64,000 bases of DNA, taken from contig NZ_JAATJS010000003.1 in assembly GCF_011777495.1 (NCBI RefSeq), forward strand, positions 248,001 to 312,000. Reading direction: 5' to 3'. Source of the DNA: Microvirga terricola (lineage in GTDB: Bacteria > Pseudomonadota > Alphaproteobacteria > Rhizobiales > Beijerinckiaceae). Below, piece after piece: positions 52,901 through 60,289 of the stretch (position 1 is its first letter; each line of letters starts with the position of its first letter). The notes below the pieces were generated by a model, which saw only the letters and a list, made by a program, of their open reading frames with translations, made no database searches and was not told where the DNA came from. Both the position numbers and the translations under genes were made by a program.

Positions 52901-53869
52901 TCGCGGCCTGTGCGCCGTCCTCCGCCTCTTCCCGGCAAGCCGATGGCGGTCGTTCTCGACCTCCCCGCAGGAAAGGGCGATCCGGTTCCGTTGCAATACA
53001 TTGCAGTGGCAGCGGATCCGTGGCCGGGTGCCATGACCGTTTGGCGATCCGGCAACGGCGCGAGTTTCACGGCGCACCGGTTCATCGATTTGTCCGCGCT
53101 CATCGGTCGGACGAAAAGCGCGCTGTCGCCGGGTCCGCTATGGCGGTGGGACCCGCGAGCGACCGTCGACATTGAAATCTCCTCCGGGGCGATAAGCTCC
53201 GTCGATGACGAAGCCGCTTTGGCGGGAGGAAACCTTTTTGCCCTGCAAGGGACCGACGGGCGATGGGAAATTCTGTCCGCTGCGCGGGCCGAGATGCTCG
53301 GCGAGCACCAATACCGGTTGTCGCGTTTGTTGCGCGGTCAAGGAAACAGCGAGGCGGAAGCCGCCCGCGCCGTTCCAGCCGGTGCGCTCATCGTTCGTCT
53401 CGACGAGGCGATTACGCCGCTTACGTCCGATCTTGAGGATCTCGGACGGACCTGGCGCTACCGCATCGGCCCGGCCGGGCGCGATCACGCGGATGCTGCA
53501 ATCGTGGAGATTGCCGCGACGGTCGGGCGCGATCCGCTCAAGCCCTTGAGCCCCGTGCATGTCGCGGCGCGGCGGGAAGGTGACGGCGTTCGCCTCTCGT
53601 GGATTCGCCGCGCGCGCCGCGAAGCGGATGCCTGGGATGTCGCGGATATACGTCTCGGCGAAGATGCCGAGCTCTATGAGATCGACATTCTGAGCGGCGA
53701 CCTCGTGCGCCGCACGCTCATCAGCAGCGAGCCTGCAGTTCTCTACTCCGCCGCGCAGGAAACAGCGGATTTCGGCACGGCGCAAACCTCACTGCGCGTT
53801 CGTATCGCGCAAACCAGCACAGTGGCGGGACGCGGTTTCGAGCGGGATGTGACCGTTTCGATCCTCTAG
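49997..53869 (+). CDS. GTA large tail fibre/baseplate protein with TIM-barrel domain (g15-like)
   Basis: A 1290-residue protein, RcGTA g15 equivalent. The N-terminus has Gly/Ala-rich helices (VGSVVGGMIGGPLGAMAGRA), then a GTA TIM-barrel-like domain (about residues 430-740) with AADWTEYGAHVLDGGDEVRF and WLTEIGVPVVDKGPNGPN, then phage-tail-3 and C-terminal fibronectin-like parts (about 900-1290). It is thought to form the hub/fibre that contacts the recipient cell. The frame is intact over its full length, unlike the two genes before it. ATG at 49997 is six bases after the peptidase stop. Confidence 0.92.
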   Translation: MATIVLQTVGSVVGGMIGGPLGAMAGRALGGLAGAAIDNALLSGSDTPKMVEGPRLTEMDGLISSEGAPIPRIYGRARIGGQLIWATRFEEVANTTSDRSGSQGGKGMGGQGQKTVTTTYSYYANLAVGLCEGQIAFIRRVWADGREVDLNTITMRVHRGHETQVADPLIVAKEGANNAPAYRGLAYVVFERLPLADFGNRVPQFAFEIVRPVAGLNTMVRAACLIPGASEFGYDTLPVSQVLDLGKTRSENRHQLQRGSDVAASLDALQSLCPNLKRVSLVVSWFGDDLRAGSCRIEPRVDVTTKTTDGATWSVAGVSREDAKAVSTVNGSQAYGGTPSDESVIRLIKELKARGLDVVLYPFVMMDVAAGNTLPNPYGGTGQAAYPWRGRITCHPAPGKAGSPDGTNTAGTQVGQWFTNEWGFRRLILHCADLAVRAGGVDGFLIGSELVGLTRVRSASGIYPAVDALKQLASDVRAVVGSATKLVYAADWTEYGAHVLDGGDEVRFPLDPLFAHSAIDAVGIDYYPPISDWRDGPDHADLKIARSIYDVDYLRGRLGAGEAFEWYYANASDRAAQRRTTISDGAYGKPWIYRAKDLVSWWSSAHVERVGGVEIRTTAWRAKSKPIWLTEIGVPVVDKGPNGPNVFPDPKSSESAYPPFSRAVRDDLVQARALEAILSRFDPAQKGHSTADNPTSSSYGGLRVDPANVYIWAWDARPFPAFPDFDAVWADGANWETGHWVTGRLEGAALDRLIPAILKDFGLDASGPFPVDGFVDGYVIDRPMSARGALEPLMRLFGVDAVASGGGTLWRGRGGRVAAVLAKDDFVLGEKQPSLKLTRAQETELPQQVEIGFSEGDGDYRRAAVASRRLAGVSRRESRADSAVITRRVEAQRLADTWLQDLWAGRESAEFELSPRRIEVEPGDVISLPTDVGPKLHRVVRVADGITRKVSTRAVEPAVFETPGSGAVSRPVRRPPPLPGKPMAVVLDLPAGKGDPVPLQYIAVAADPWPGAMTVWRSGNGASFTAHRFIDLSALIGRTKSALSPGPLWRWDPRATVDIEISSGAISSVDDEAALAGGNLFALQGTDGRWEILSAARAEMLGEHQYRLSRLLRGQGNSEAEAARAVPAGALIVRLDEAITPLTSDLEDLGRTWRYRIGPAGRDHADAAIVEIAATVGRDPLKPLSPVHVAARREGDGVRLSWIRRARREADAWDVADIRLGEDAELYEIDILSGDLVRRTLISSEPAVLYSAAQETADFGTAQTSLRVRIAQTSTVAGRGFERDVTVSIL

Positions 53870-53905
53870 CGCGGCCCAGCTGCATCACTCACGACAGGCC
53901 AATCA

Positions 53906-55441
53906 ATGTCTTCAACGCCTCATTTGGCCCTGCCGCTGCTTGCAGCTGCGCAGGCGCAGAAACATGTCACGCACAACGAAGCGCTCACCTCTCTCGATGC
54001 GCTGCTGCATCTTGCGGTGAAGGAGAAAAACAGGACGAGCGCGCCCGCTAGGCCGGAGGAGGGAGATCGCTATCTCGTCGGAGCGGGCGGCGCCGGGGTC
54101 TTTGCAGGTCACGAGAACGAGATTGCGCTGTTCGATCTCGGCGTCTGGCGTTTCTTCACGCCGCGTCCGGGGTGGCGCGCCTATGTCGAGGCCGAGGATC
54201 GCATCCTTGCTTTCGACGGCGTGAGCTGGCGCGATCTCGGTCATTATGGGCGCGATCTGAGCCGCGCCGAGCGGCTTGGCATCGGCACCGCCCCTGACGA
54301 TCTCAACAGGATCGCGGCGAAATTGAACGCGACCCTGTTCAGCGCCCTGACGACCGCGGAGGGCGGGACAGGCGATCTGCGCTTTGTCCTCAACAAGACT
54401 GACGCCGGAAATGTGCTGTCTCAACTCTACCAGCGCGGATTCAGCGGACGGGCTGAGACGGGCTTGATCGGCAGCGACGATTTTAGTCTGCGAGTTTCGC
54501 CGGATGGGAGCCAATGGCGAGACGCTTTGCGGGTTGACTGCAATTCGGGCTTCGTGTCGTTTCCGAGTGGTACGGCAGCCTTGCCGAATGCGAATCTGCT
54601 CATCAACTCCAATTTCCTGGTCAATCAACGAGCTTCGATCGGCGGGACGATTGCATCCGGCTACTATACTTACGACCGGTGGAAGGCGGGATCAGGTGGC
54701 GGCACATTTAGCCGCGCCACTGACGGAACGATGACGTTTAGCGGCTCGCTCGATCAGATTGTCGACGTAGCGAACGCACCAGCCATGTTGGGCAGTACGA
54801 CCTTCGCCAACCGCACGCTCACTCTTTCCGTCGAAGATCCCACGGCTCCGCTTTCGGTCACGATCGGCTCGAAGACCGCGACGATTCCGGCAGGGGCGGG
54901 GCGTCGTTCGGCGACGGTGACACTCGGCGCATCGGATACCGGTCACATCACCGTCAGGTTCCAGTCGAGCGTCAGTTGTTCGTTCAAATGCGCGAAGCTG
55001 GAACTTGGACCCAATGTGACCCCTTGGGTCGCCGAGCCATTTGAAGTCGAAGAACTCCGCTGCCGTCGATACTATCAAAGGATCTCGGCTGGCGGTGGCC
55101 CTCCCATGGTGTTGGGCGCGCTGGCGCAGCGCGTCTCGACCAACATCATCGACATCCCTTTCAGTCTGCCTGTTCCAATGCGCGCCGCTCCGACGTTGGC
55201 GACAAGCGGGCTCACCTGGGCGAATGCGAGTCCGTCCGGCAACCAAGCCGCTTTCTTCGACAATGTCGCCGGGACATGGGCTGTTCAAACGGGCGGAGTG
55301 ACGCTGACAGCGGCTGTTGCCGGACTCACGTCCGTTGTCTTGCGGTTTCTTGCGGGAACGTCGTTCACCGGTGCGGCCGGCTCCATCGGAAACATCTATT
55401 TCGGCAACGTCGCCTATATCGGTTTGCAGGCGGAGCTTTAA
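53906..55441 (+). CDS. DUF2793 domain-containing tail protein
   Basis: A 511-residue protein. Residues 1-115 match DUF2793 (for example LPLLAAAQAQKHVTHNEALT and FFTPRPGWRAYVEAEDRILA), found at the ends of many alphaproteobacterial GTA and prophage tail modules. The middle and C-terminal parts (about 190-511) are rich in Gly, Ser and Thr strands with NLLINSNFLVNQRASIGGTI, a pattern seen in phage tail-fibre tips. It probably forms a receptor-contacting appendage. Intact, with about 37 bases to the g15-like gene. Confidence 0.85.
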   Translation: MSSTPHLALPLLAAAQAQKHVTHNEALTSLDALLHLAVKEKNRTSAPARPEEGDRYLVGAGGAGVFAGHENEIALFDLGVWRFFTPRPGWRAYVEAEDRILAFDGVSWRDLGHYGRDLSRAERLGIGTAPDDLNRIAAKLNATLFSALTTAEGGTGDLRFVLNKTDAGNVLSQLYQRGFSGRAETGLIGSDDFSLRVSPDGSQWRDALRVDCNSGFVSFPSGTAALPNANLLINSNFLVNQRASIGGTIASGYYTYDRWKAGSGGGTFSRATDGTMTFSGSLDQIVDVANAPAMLGSTTFANRTLTLSVEDPTAPLSVTIGSKTATIPAGAGRRSATVTLGASDTGHITVRFQSSVSCSFKCAKLELGPNVTPWVAEPFEVEELRCRRYYQRISAGGGPPMVLGALAQRVSTNIIDIPFSLPVPMRAAPTLATSGLTWANASPSGNQAAFFDNVAGTWAVQTGGVTLTAAVAGLTSVVLRFLAGTSFTGAAGSIGNIYFGNVAYIGLQAEL

Positions 55442-55444
55442 GAG

Positions 55445-55993
55445 ATGACCTCCGCCAGAACCTCGTTCGACGAGGCGCTCGCCGTCGTGCTGACGCATGA
55501 GGGCGGTTTCGTCCAGCATCGGCTCGATCCCGGCGGCGCGACCAATTTCGGGATCACCCGGGAGACATTGTCCCGCGCTCGCGGATGTCCTGCCTCAGTC
55601 GAGGATGTCCGCGACCTCGCACAAGCCGAGGCGGGCGCCATCTACCGCCGCTTTTACTGGGACGTTATCCGCGGAGAGGAGCTCCCTCTCGGCATTGCTC
55701 TCGCGGTCTTTGATGCCGCCGTCAATTCGGGTCCGGGACGTGCTGTCCGCCTTTTCCAGGAAGCGCTTGCGGTGCCGGTCGACGGCCTGATCGGCCCGCT
55801 GACCGTGAAGGCCGCCGGGAAAGCCGATCCCGCGGAGACGATCCGCGCATTTACCCGCGCCCGTCTCGGCTTCCTCGCCCGCCTCGCCATCTGGCCCGTC
55901 TTCGGAAGGGGATGGCGTCGGCGGGTTCTTGCGGTCGAGCAGGAGGCTCTCCGGCTCGCCCATGCTTCAACCTCTCTTCAAAAGGACGCCTGA
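55445..55993 (+). CDS. Endolysin, glycoside hydrolase family 108
   Basis: A 182-residue N-acetylmuramidase-like endolysin. The GH108 catalytic Glu is in LTHEGGFVQHRLDPGGATNF, followed by GITRETLSRARG; the C-terminal peptidoglycan-binding part includes FDAAVNSGPGRAVRLFQEAL and GLIGPLTVKAAG. No signal peptide, so it would need a holin or other export. ATG at 55445 is three bases after the previous stop. In RcGTA the lysis genes are not in the main cluster, so a linked endolysin is notable. Confidence 0.92.
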   Translation: MTSARTSFDEALAVVLTHEGGFVQHRLDPGGATNFGITRETLSRARGCPASVEDVRDLAQAEAGAIYRRFYWDVIRGEELPLGIALAVFDAAVNSGPGRAVRLFQEALAVPVDGLIGPLTVKAAGKADPAETIRAFTRARLGFLARLAIWPVFGRGWRRRVLAVEQEALRLAHASTSLQKDA

Positions 55994-55994
55994 C

Positions 55995-56204
55995 ATGATC
56001 AACACCAAGACAATCCTGGCCAGCCGCACGGTCTGGTCCAACCTGACCGGCCTGGCCGCTCTTCTTCTCGGCCTGTTCGGTTTTGACGCTTCCGCTCTCA
56101 GTACGGGGGCTTTTGCGGACGCCGTGGTCCAGCTGGTCGCAGCGGCGAGCTTCATTGCCTCGACGGTTTTCCGTATCCTGGCTACGAAGCAGATCCTGAA
56201 TTAG
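55995..56204 (+). CDS. Small holin-like membrane protein
   Basis: A 69-residue protein with two hydrophobic segments (about residues 16-32 and 40-60) and few charges, directly after the endolysin gene. ATG at 55995 overlaps the spacing expected for a coupled pair (one base between genes). Size, topology and place suggest a holin or a phage-type membrane anchor that releases the endolysin, but no named family is recognised. It is the last gene of the GTA cluster. Confidence 0.7.
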   Translation: MINTKTILASRTVWSNLTGLAALLLGLFGFDASALSTGAFADAVVQLVAAASFIASTVFRILATKQILN

Positions 56205-56239
56205 AGTAACATTCAGGAATTGTTCAGTGCGAAAGGCGC

Positions 56240-56566
56240 ATGTCTTCTTTCATGCGACTGGTTTGGTCAATCATTGTTCTGTGGGGACTGACGGGTGCGG
56301 CGTATGCGCAGAGCGCGACGTCGGCGCTCCAGAACTGTTTGCCCACCCGCGACATGCAGGAGGCCGTGGCCTCCAAAAGCGTGGTCGCGCCTGCTTTCGC
56401 GGTCATGACCGCCCGGCGGCAGGTGCCGAATGCGGAGGTGCTGAGGGCCAACCTTTGCCGGAACAGCGACGCTCTCGTTTATGTCATCATGGCCTTGCAG
56501 AAAGATGGTAGGATCGTGCAAGTGATGATCGACGGTCCTTCCGGCCGGGTGAAGTCAGTCCATTAA
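56240..56566 (+). CDS. Small secreted PepSY-like protein
   Basis: A 108-residue protein with a signal peptide (residues 1-23, cleavage likely after AYA). The C-terminal end VIMALQKDGRIVQVMIDGPS followed by GRVKSVH resembles the end of PepSY domains. It lies 15 bases before the response regulator gene, so it is likely to be in one operon with the two-component pair; small PepSY proteins next to such systems in rhizobia often modulate the sensor from the periplasm (an inference here). The alternative start is ATG 56252. Confidence 0.7.
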   Translation: MSSFMRLVWSIIVLWGLTGAAYAQSATSALQNCLPTRDMQEAVASKSVVAPAFAVMTARRQVPNAEVLRANLCRNSDALVYVIMALQKDGRIVQVMIDGPSGRVKSVH

Positions 56567-56581
56567 GGGGAAGCTCGAAGC

Positions 56582-57253
56582 GTGCGTCTTCTCGTCGTCG
56601 AGGATGACAAGATCCTCAACCAGCAGATCGTGACCGCCCTCGAACATGCGGGGTATGCGGTCGATTCCGCCATGGACGGGGAAGAGGGGCAGTTCCTCGG
56701 CGATACGGAGCCCTACGACGCCGTGATCCTCGACCTTGGCCTGCCGAAGGTCGATGGAGTCACGGTTCTCAGCGCCTGGCGTCGCGAAGGGCGCAAGATG
56801 CCCGTCATCATCCTCACCGCGCGCGACCGTTGGAGCGACAAGGTGCAGGGCTTCGATGCCGGCGCTGACGACTATGTGACGAAGCCCTTCCATATGGAGG
56901 AACTGCTCGCGCGTGTCCGGGCGTTGCTCCGGCGCGCGACGGGACATGCCACCAGCGAGATCACCTGCGGGCCGGTTAAACTCGATACCCGCTCCGGCCG
57001 TGTGGCCGTGGACGGCAATCCGATCAAGCTGACTTCACACGAATACCGCCTGCTCTCCTATCTGATGCACCATACCGGGCGCATCGTCTCTCGCGGTGAG
57101 CTGACGGAACACCTGTACGATCAGGACTTCGACCGCGACTCCAACACGATTGAGGTCTTCATCGGACGGCTGCGCAAGAAGCTCGGTGTCGACATCATCC
57201 AAACCGTGCGCGGGCTGGGTTACCTCCTCGACACGAGCCAGACCAAGACGTGA
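56582..57253 (+). CDS. feuP: Response regulator, OmpR/PhoB family (FeuP/PhoP-like)
   Basis: A 223-residue response regulator: a receiver domain with VEDD at 7-10, phosphoacceptor Asp51 (VILDLGLP), Thr in LTARD and Lys in TKPFHMEELLARVRA, then an OmpR-type winged helix (about 125-220) with KLTSHEYRLLSYLMHHTGRI and TVRGLGYLLDT. It resembles FeuP/PhoP of rhizobia, regulators of osmotic adaptation and envelope functions, but FeuP and PhoP cannot be separated by eye. Its stop overlaps the sensor gene start by four bases. Confidence 0.85.
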   Translation: MRLLVVEDDKILNQQIVTALEHAGYAVDSAMDGEEGQFLGDTEPYDAVILDLGLPKVDGVTVLSAWRREGRKMPVIILTARDRWSDKVQGFDAGADDYVTKPFHMEELLARVRALLRRATGHATSEITCGPVKLDTRSGRVAVDGNPIKLTSHEYRLLSYLMHHTGRIVSRGELTEHLYDQDFDRDSNTIEVFIGRLRKKLGVDIIQTVRGLGYLLDTSQTKT

Positions 57254-58647
57254 CCGGGGTCCATTCGATCCTCGACCGGTTCGAGCGTCGCTCGATCGCC
57301 GTCCGCCTGGCGGTGTCCGCCCTGTTCTGGAGTTTCGTGATCCTGCTGATCGCAGGGCTGATCCTTTCGACACTCTACCGGGACAACACGGAGCGGGCTT
57401 TCGATCAGCGCCTGCTCGTCTATGCCAATACGCTGGCCTCGAACCTCGTCGCGCCGGGAGACCCCGACCGCGATCTCGGGCCAATCGGCGATCCGCGTTT
57501 CGAATTGCCGCTGTCAGGCTGGTATTGGCAGGTCGCGCGGCCGAACGCGAAGCCGAGGGAGATCCGCTCCTCGAAATCCCTGTTCGGAGGGCAGCTTCCA
57601 AGCCTCACACCGAATGCCGACGAGAATTTCGGCCAGATCCGACGGGGGTACGGAAAAGCCCCCGACGAGCGCGGCCTGCGTGTCATCGAGCGGGATATCG
57701 ATTTGGGTGAGGATGGGCGCTTCATCATCCGCGTCGGCGGGCCGTCGGACGAGATCGAGGCAGATGTGCGCAGGTTCCTGGTTGCGCTGACGGTGACGTT
57801 CCTGCTTCTCGGCATGGCCTTGGGCGCCAGCACTCTGCTGCAGATCCGCTTCGGCCTTCAGCCGCTGGTCAATCTCCGCAGCGCACTCGGCGCGATCCGA
57901 CGCGGGGAGGCGGAGCGGATCGCTGGCGAATATCCGCGCGATATTGCGCCGCTTGTAGGGGAATTGAACCAGCTTCTCGACACCAACCGCGAAATCCTCG
58001 AGCGGGCGCGGACCCAGGTCGGCAATCTCGCCCACGCTCTCAAGACGCCGCTGAGCATCATCGTCAACGAAGCGGAAAATGCCCCCGACGAGGTCGCCGC
58101 AAAGGTGCGCGAACAGGCCACGATCATGCGCGATCAGGTGAATTACTACCTCGACCGCGCCCGCGCGGCAGCCCTCGCAGGGACGCTCGGAACGCTGACG
58201 GAAGCGGAGCCGGTGATCGCCGGGCTCGCCCGGACCTTCGCCAAGATCTACCGCGACAAGGACCTGACGATCGATCTGGCCATTGCGCCGAACCTGCGGT
58301 TCCGCGGCGAGCGGCAGGACCTCGAGGAGATGGCCGGGAATCTCATCGACAATGCCTCCAAATGGGCTGCCGGGCGGGTGGCCGTGACGGGAGAGATCGT
58401 TCTGATGGACGATGAACGCTCTCGCCTGCGCCTGATGATCGACGATGACGGCCCTGGTCTGCCAGAGGCGGCACGGGAAGAGGTGCTCAAGCGCGGCCAC
58501 CGTCTCGATGAGACGAAGCCGGGCTCGGGGCTTGGGCTTTCCATTGTCCGGGATCTGGCGGGGCTCTATCGCGGGGCGGTCAAGCTCGAAGCCTCGCCGC
58601 TTGGGGGATTACGGGCGGTTCTGGAACTGCCCGGGGACAGGGCCTGA
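57250..58647 (+). CDS. feuQ: Sensor histidine kinase (FeuQ/PhoQ-like)
   Basis: A 465-residue sensor: transmembrane helix 1 (about 22-42), a periplasmic region (about 43-175), helix 2 (about 176-198), HAMP, then the phosphoacceptor helix with His262 in NLAHALKTPLSI, and the HATPase domain with NLIDNASKWA (N box) and GSGLGLSIVRDLAGLYRG. The motif LAHALKTPLS is typical of the PhoQ/FeuQ subgroup. GTG start overlaps the regulator gene (GTGA). It should phosphorylate the adjacent OmpR-type regulator in response to a periplasmic signal, possibly through the PepSY-like protein upstream. Confidence 0.85.
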   Translation: MTGVHSILDRFERRSIAVRLAVSALFWSFVILLIAGLILSTLYRDNTERAFDQRLLVYANTLASNLVAPGDPDRDLGPIGDPRFELPLSGWYWQVARPNAKPREIRSSKSLFGGQLPSLTPNADENFGQIRRGYGKAPDERGLRVIERDIDLGEDGRFIIRVGGPSDEIEADVRRFLVALTVTFLLLGMALGASTLLQIRFGLQPLVNLRSALGAIRRGEAERIAGEYPRDIAPLVGELNQLLDTNREILERARTQVGNLAHALKTPLSIIVNEAENAPDEVAAKVREQATIMRDQVNYYLDRARAAALAGTLGTLTEAEPVIAGLARTFAKIYRDKDLTIDLAIAPNLRFRGERQDLEEMAGNLIDNASKWAAGRVAVTGEIVLMDDERSRLRLMIDDDGPGLPEAAREEVLKRGHRLDETKPGSGLGLSIVRDLAGLYRGAVKLEASPLGGLRAVLELPGDRA

Positions 58648-58719
58648 CAAAATTCCGCATTTGTGCGTGACACCGTGCCGCCGTCGTGCTTCACGAGAGG
58701 CCGCGGTAAGTAGGCTCCT

Positions 58720-59817
58720 ATGGTGATTTGGATAATACTCCTGACGATGACGGCGGCGGCTGTGATGGCGGTTCTTTGGCCGCTGTCGCGCCATCACGGC
58801 CAAAATAGGCAGGTCGATCCGAACACCCAGTTCTACCGCTCGCAGCTTGCCGAAATCGAGCGTGACCAAGAAAAAGGGGCGCTTTTGCCGAGCGAGGCGG
58901 AGGCCGCCAAGGCCGAGGCCGCGCGTCGCCTGCTGCGGGCGAACGGTCAACAGGATGCGGGCTTCGTCGCCGTGGGCGAGCCTGCTTTGCGCCGGCGCCG
59001 CGCGGCGTCTGCGCTGGCCCTTTCGGTCGTCCCGATTCTCGCGATTGCGATTTATGGGGCCTACGGTTCACCGCATTTTCAGGGCGGTGCTCCGATTGCG
59101 ATCAAGCAGGAAGCCGCAAAGCTCGATTTCGCCGCTGCCGTGGGCCAGATCGAGGCTCATCTTGCGAGCAACCCGGAGGATGGCCGGGGCTGGGAGGTTC
59201 TGGCTCCTGTCTATTTGCGGATGGGGCGCGTGGATGACGCGGTCAAAGCCTATGGATCAGCCATCCGTTATCTTGGCCCTGAGGCGGGAAGGCTTGCGAA
59301 CTACGGCGAAGCGATGGTGCTCGCCAAGGACGGTGTCGTCTCAGCGGAAGCGCAGGCCGCGTTCGAGCAAGCCGTCGCGCTCGATAAGTCTTCCGCGAAG
59401 GCCCGCTTCTATCTTGCCCGCGCTGCCGAACAGGATGGCCAGATCGAGAAGGCAAAATCGGCCTATTCCGATCTTCTCTCGACCTCACCGGCCGATGCGC
59501 CGTGGGTCCCGGTTGTCAGGGAACAGCTGTCCCGCCTCGGCGCTCCTCAGTCCGACGCGGCGGAGGCAGGTGCTCCGAGGATCGGCTCCGACGACATCGC
59601 GCGCATGGTGTCCGGCCTTGCCGCCCGCCTCGAAGCGCAGGGCGGCAGCGCAGAGGAATGGGCCCGATTGATGCGATCCTATGCCGTTCTGGGCCAACGT
59701 GATAAGGCTGCGGCTGCGGCCAAGCAGGCTCGCCAGGCGCTTGCCAAGGACGAGGCCGGGCTGAAAACCATCGAGATGATGGCCCGTGAACTGAAATTGA
59801 CCGACGCCGAACCATGA
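58720..59817 (+). CDS. ccmI: Cytochrome c biogenesis protein CcmI (CycH)
   Basis: A 365-residue CcmI: two N-terminal transmembrane helices (about residues 2-22 and 90-110) with a cytoplasmic loop containing [20 protein letters not shown], and a periplasmic TPR-like domain (about 125-340) with [20 protein letters not shown]. CcmI delivers apocytochrome c to the haem ligation machinery. It is the first gene of the ccmI-ccmE-ccmF-ccmH operon; the stop overlaps the ccmE start by four bases. Confidence 0.93.
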   Translation: MVIWIILLTMTAAAVMAVLWPLSRHHGQNRQVDPNTQFYRSQLAEIERDQEKGALLPSEAEAAKAEAARRLLRANGQQDAGFVAVGEPALRRRRAASALALSVVPILAIAIYGAYGSPHFQGGAPIAIKQEAAKLDFAAAVGQIEAHLASNPEDGRGWEVLAPVYLRMGRVDDAVKAYGSAIRYLGPEAGRLANYGEAMVLAKDGVVSAEAQAAFEQAVALDKSSAKARFYLARAAEQDGQIEKAKSAYSDLLSTSPADAPWVPVVREQLSRLGAPQSDAAEAGAPRIGSDDIARMVSGLAARLEAQGGSAEEWARLMRSYAVLGQRDKAAAAAKQARQALAKDEAGLKTIEMMARELKLTDAEP

Positions 59818-60272
59818 CCAGAAAACAACGTCGTCTGACCCTCATCGGTGCCGCTGGAGCCGTCCTCGCGATTGCGCTCGGCCTCGTGCTCTATGCGATG
59901 AATGACACGATTGTGTTCTTCAATTCGCCGGCCGACATCCAGGCCAAGAATGTGAGGCCGGGAACCCGTTTCCGGCTCGGTGGCCTGGTGAAGCCGGGCT
60001 CCTTGCAGCGCGGCGAGAGCCAGCAGATTTCGTTTGAAGTGATGGATGCCGAGAGCTCGATTGTGGTCCGCTACAGGGGGCTGCTGCCCGACCTTTTCCG
60101 TGAGGGGCAAGGCGTTGTCGCGGAGGGCGTTCTGGAAAATCCCGGTGTTTTCCGGGCGGACACCGTTCTCGCCAAGCATGACGAGACTTATATGCCTCGC
60201 GAGGTGGCCGACGCCCTGCGGCGTCAAGGCCACTGGCAGGGTGAAGGAAAAGCCTCACAACAGGCAAAGTAA
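59814..60272 (+). CDS. ccmE: Cytochrome c-type biogenesis haem chaperone CcmE (CycJ)
   Basis: A 152-residue haem chaperone that binds haem covalently in the periplasm and passes it to CcmF/H. An N-terminal signal anchor (about 10-30) precedes an OB-fold domain; haem-binding His122 and Tyr126 are in [12 protein letters not shown]. Segments [13 protein letters not shown] and [11 protein letters not shown] are conserved. It overlaps ccmI by four bases and is followed after 17 bases by ccmF. Confidence 0.95.
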   Translation: MTRKQRRLTLIGAAGAVLAIALGLVLYAMNDTIVFFNSPADIQAKNVRPGTRFRLGGLVKPGSLQRGESQQISFEVMDAESSIVVRYRGLLPDLFREGQGVVAEGVLENPGVFRADTVLAKHDETYMPREVADALRRQGHWQGEGKASQQAK

Positions 60273-60289
60273 ACTGAGGGGATGCCATC

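Noticed and set aside
35140..56204. Interpretation of the structural cluster as an active prophage
   Set aside because: No integrase, excisionase, repressor, replication genes or attachment sites were found, gene order and the short tape measure follow RcGTA, and key genes are broken. A gene transfer agent remnant fits better.
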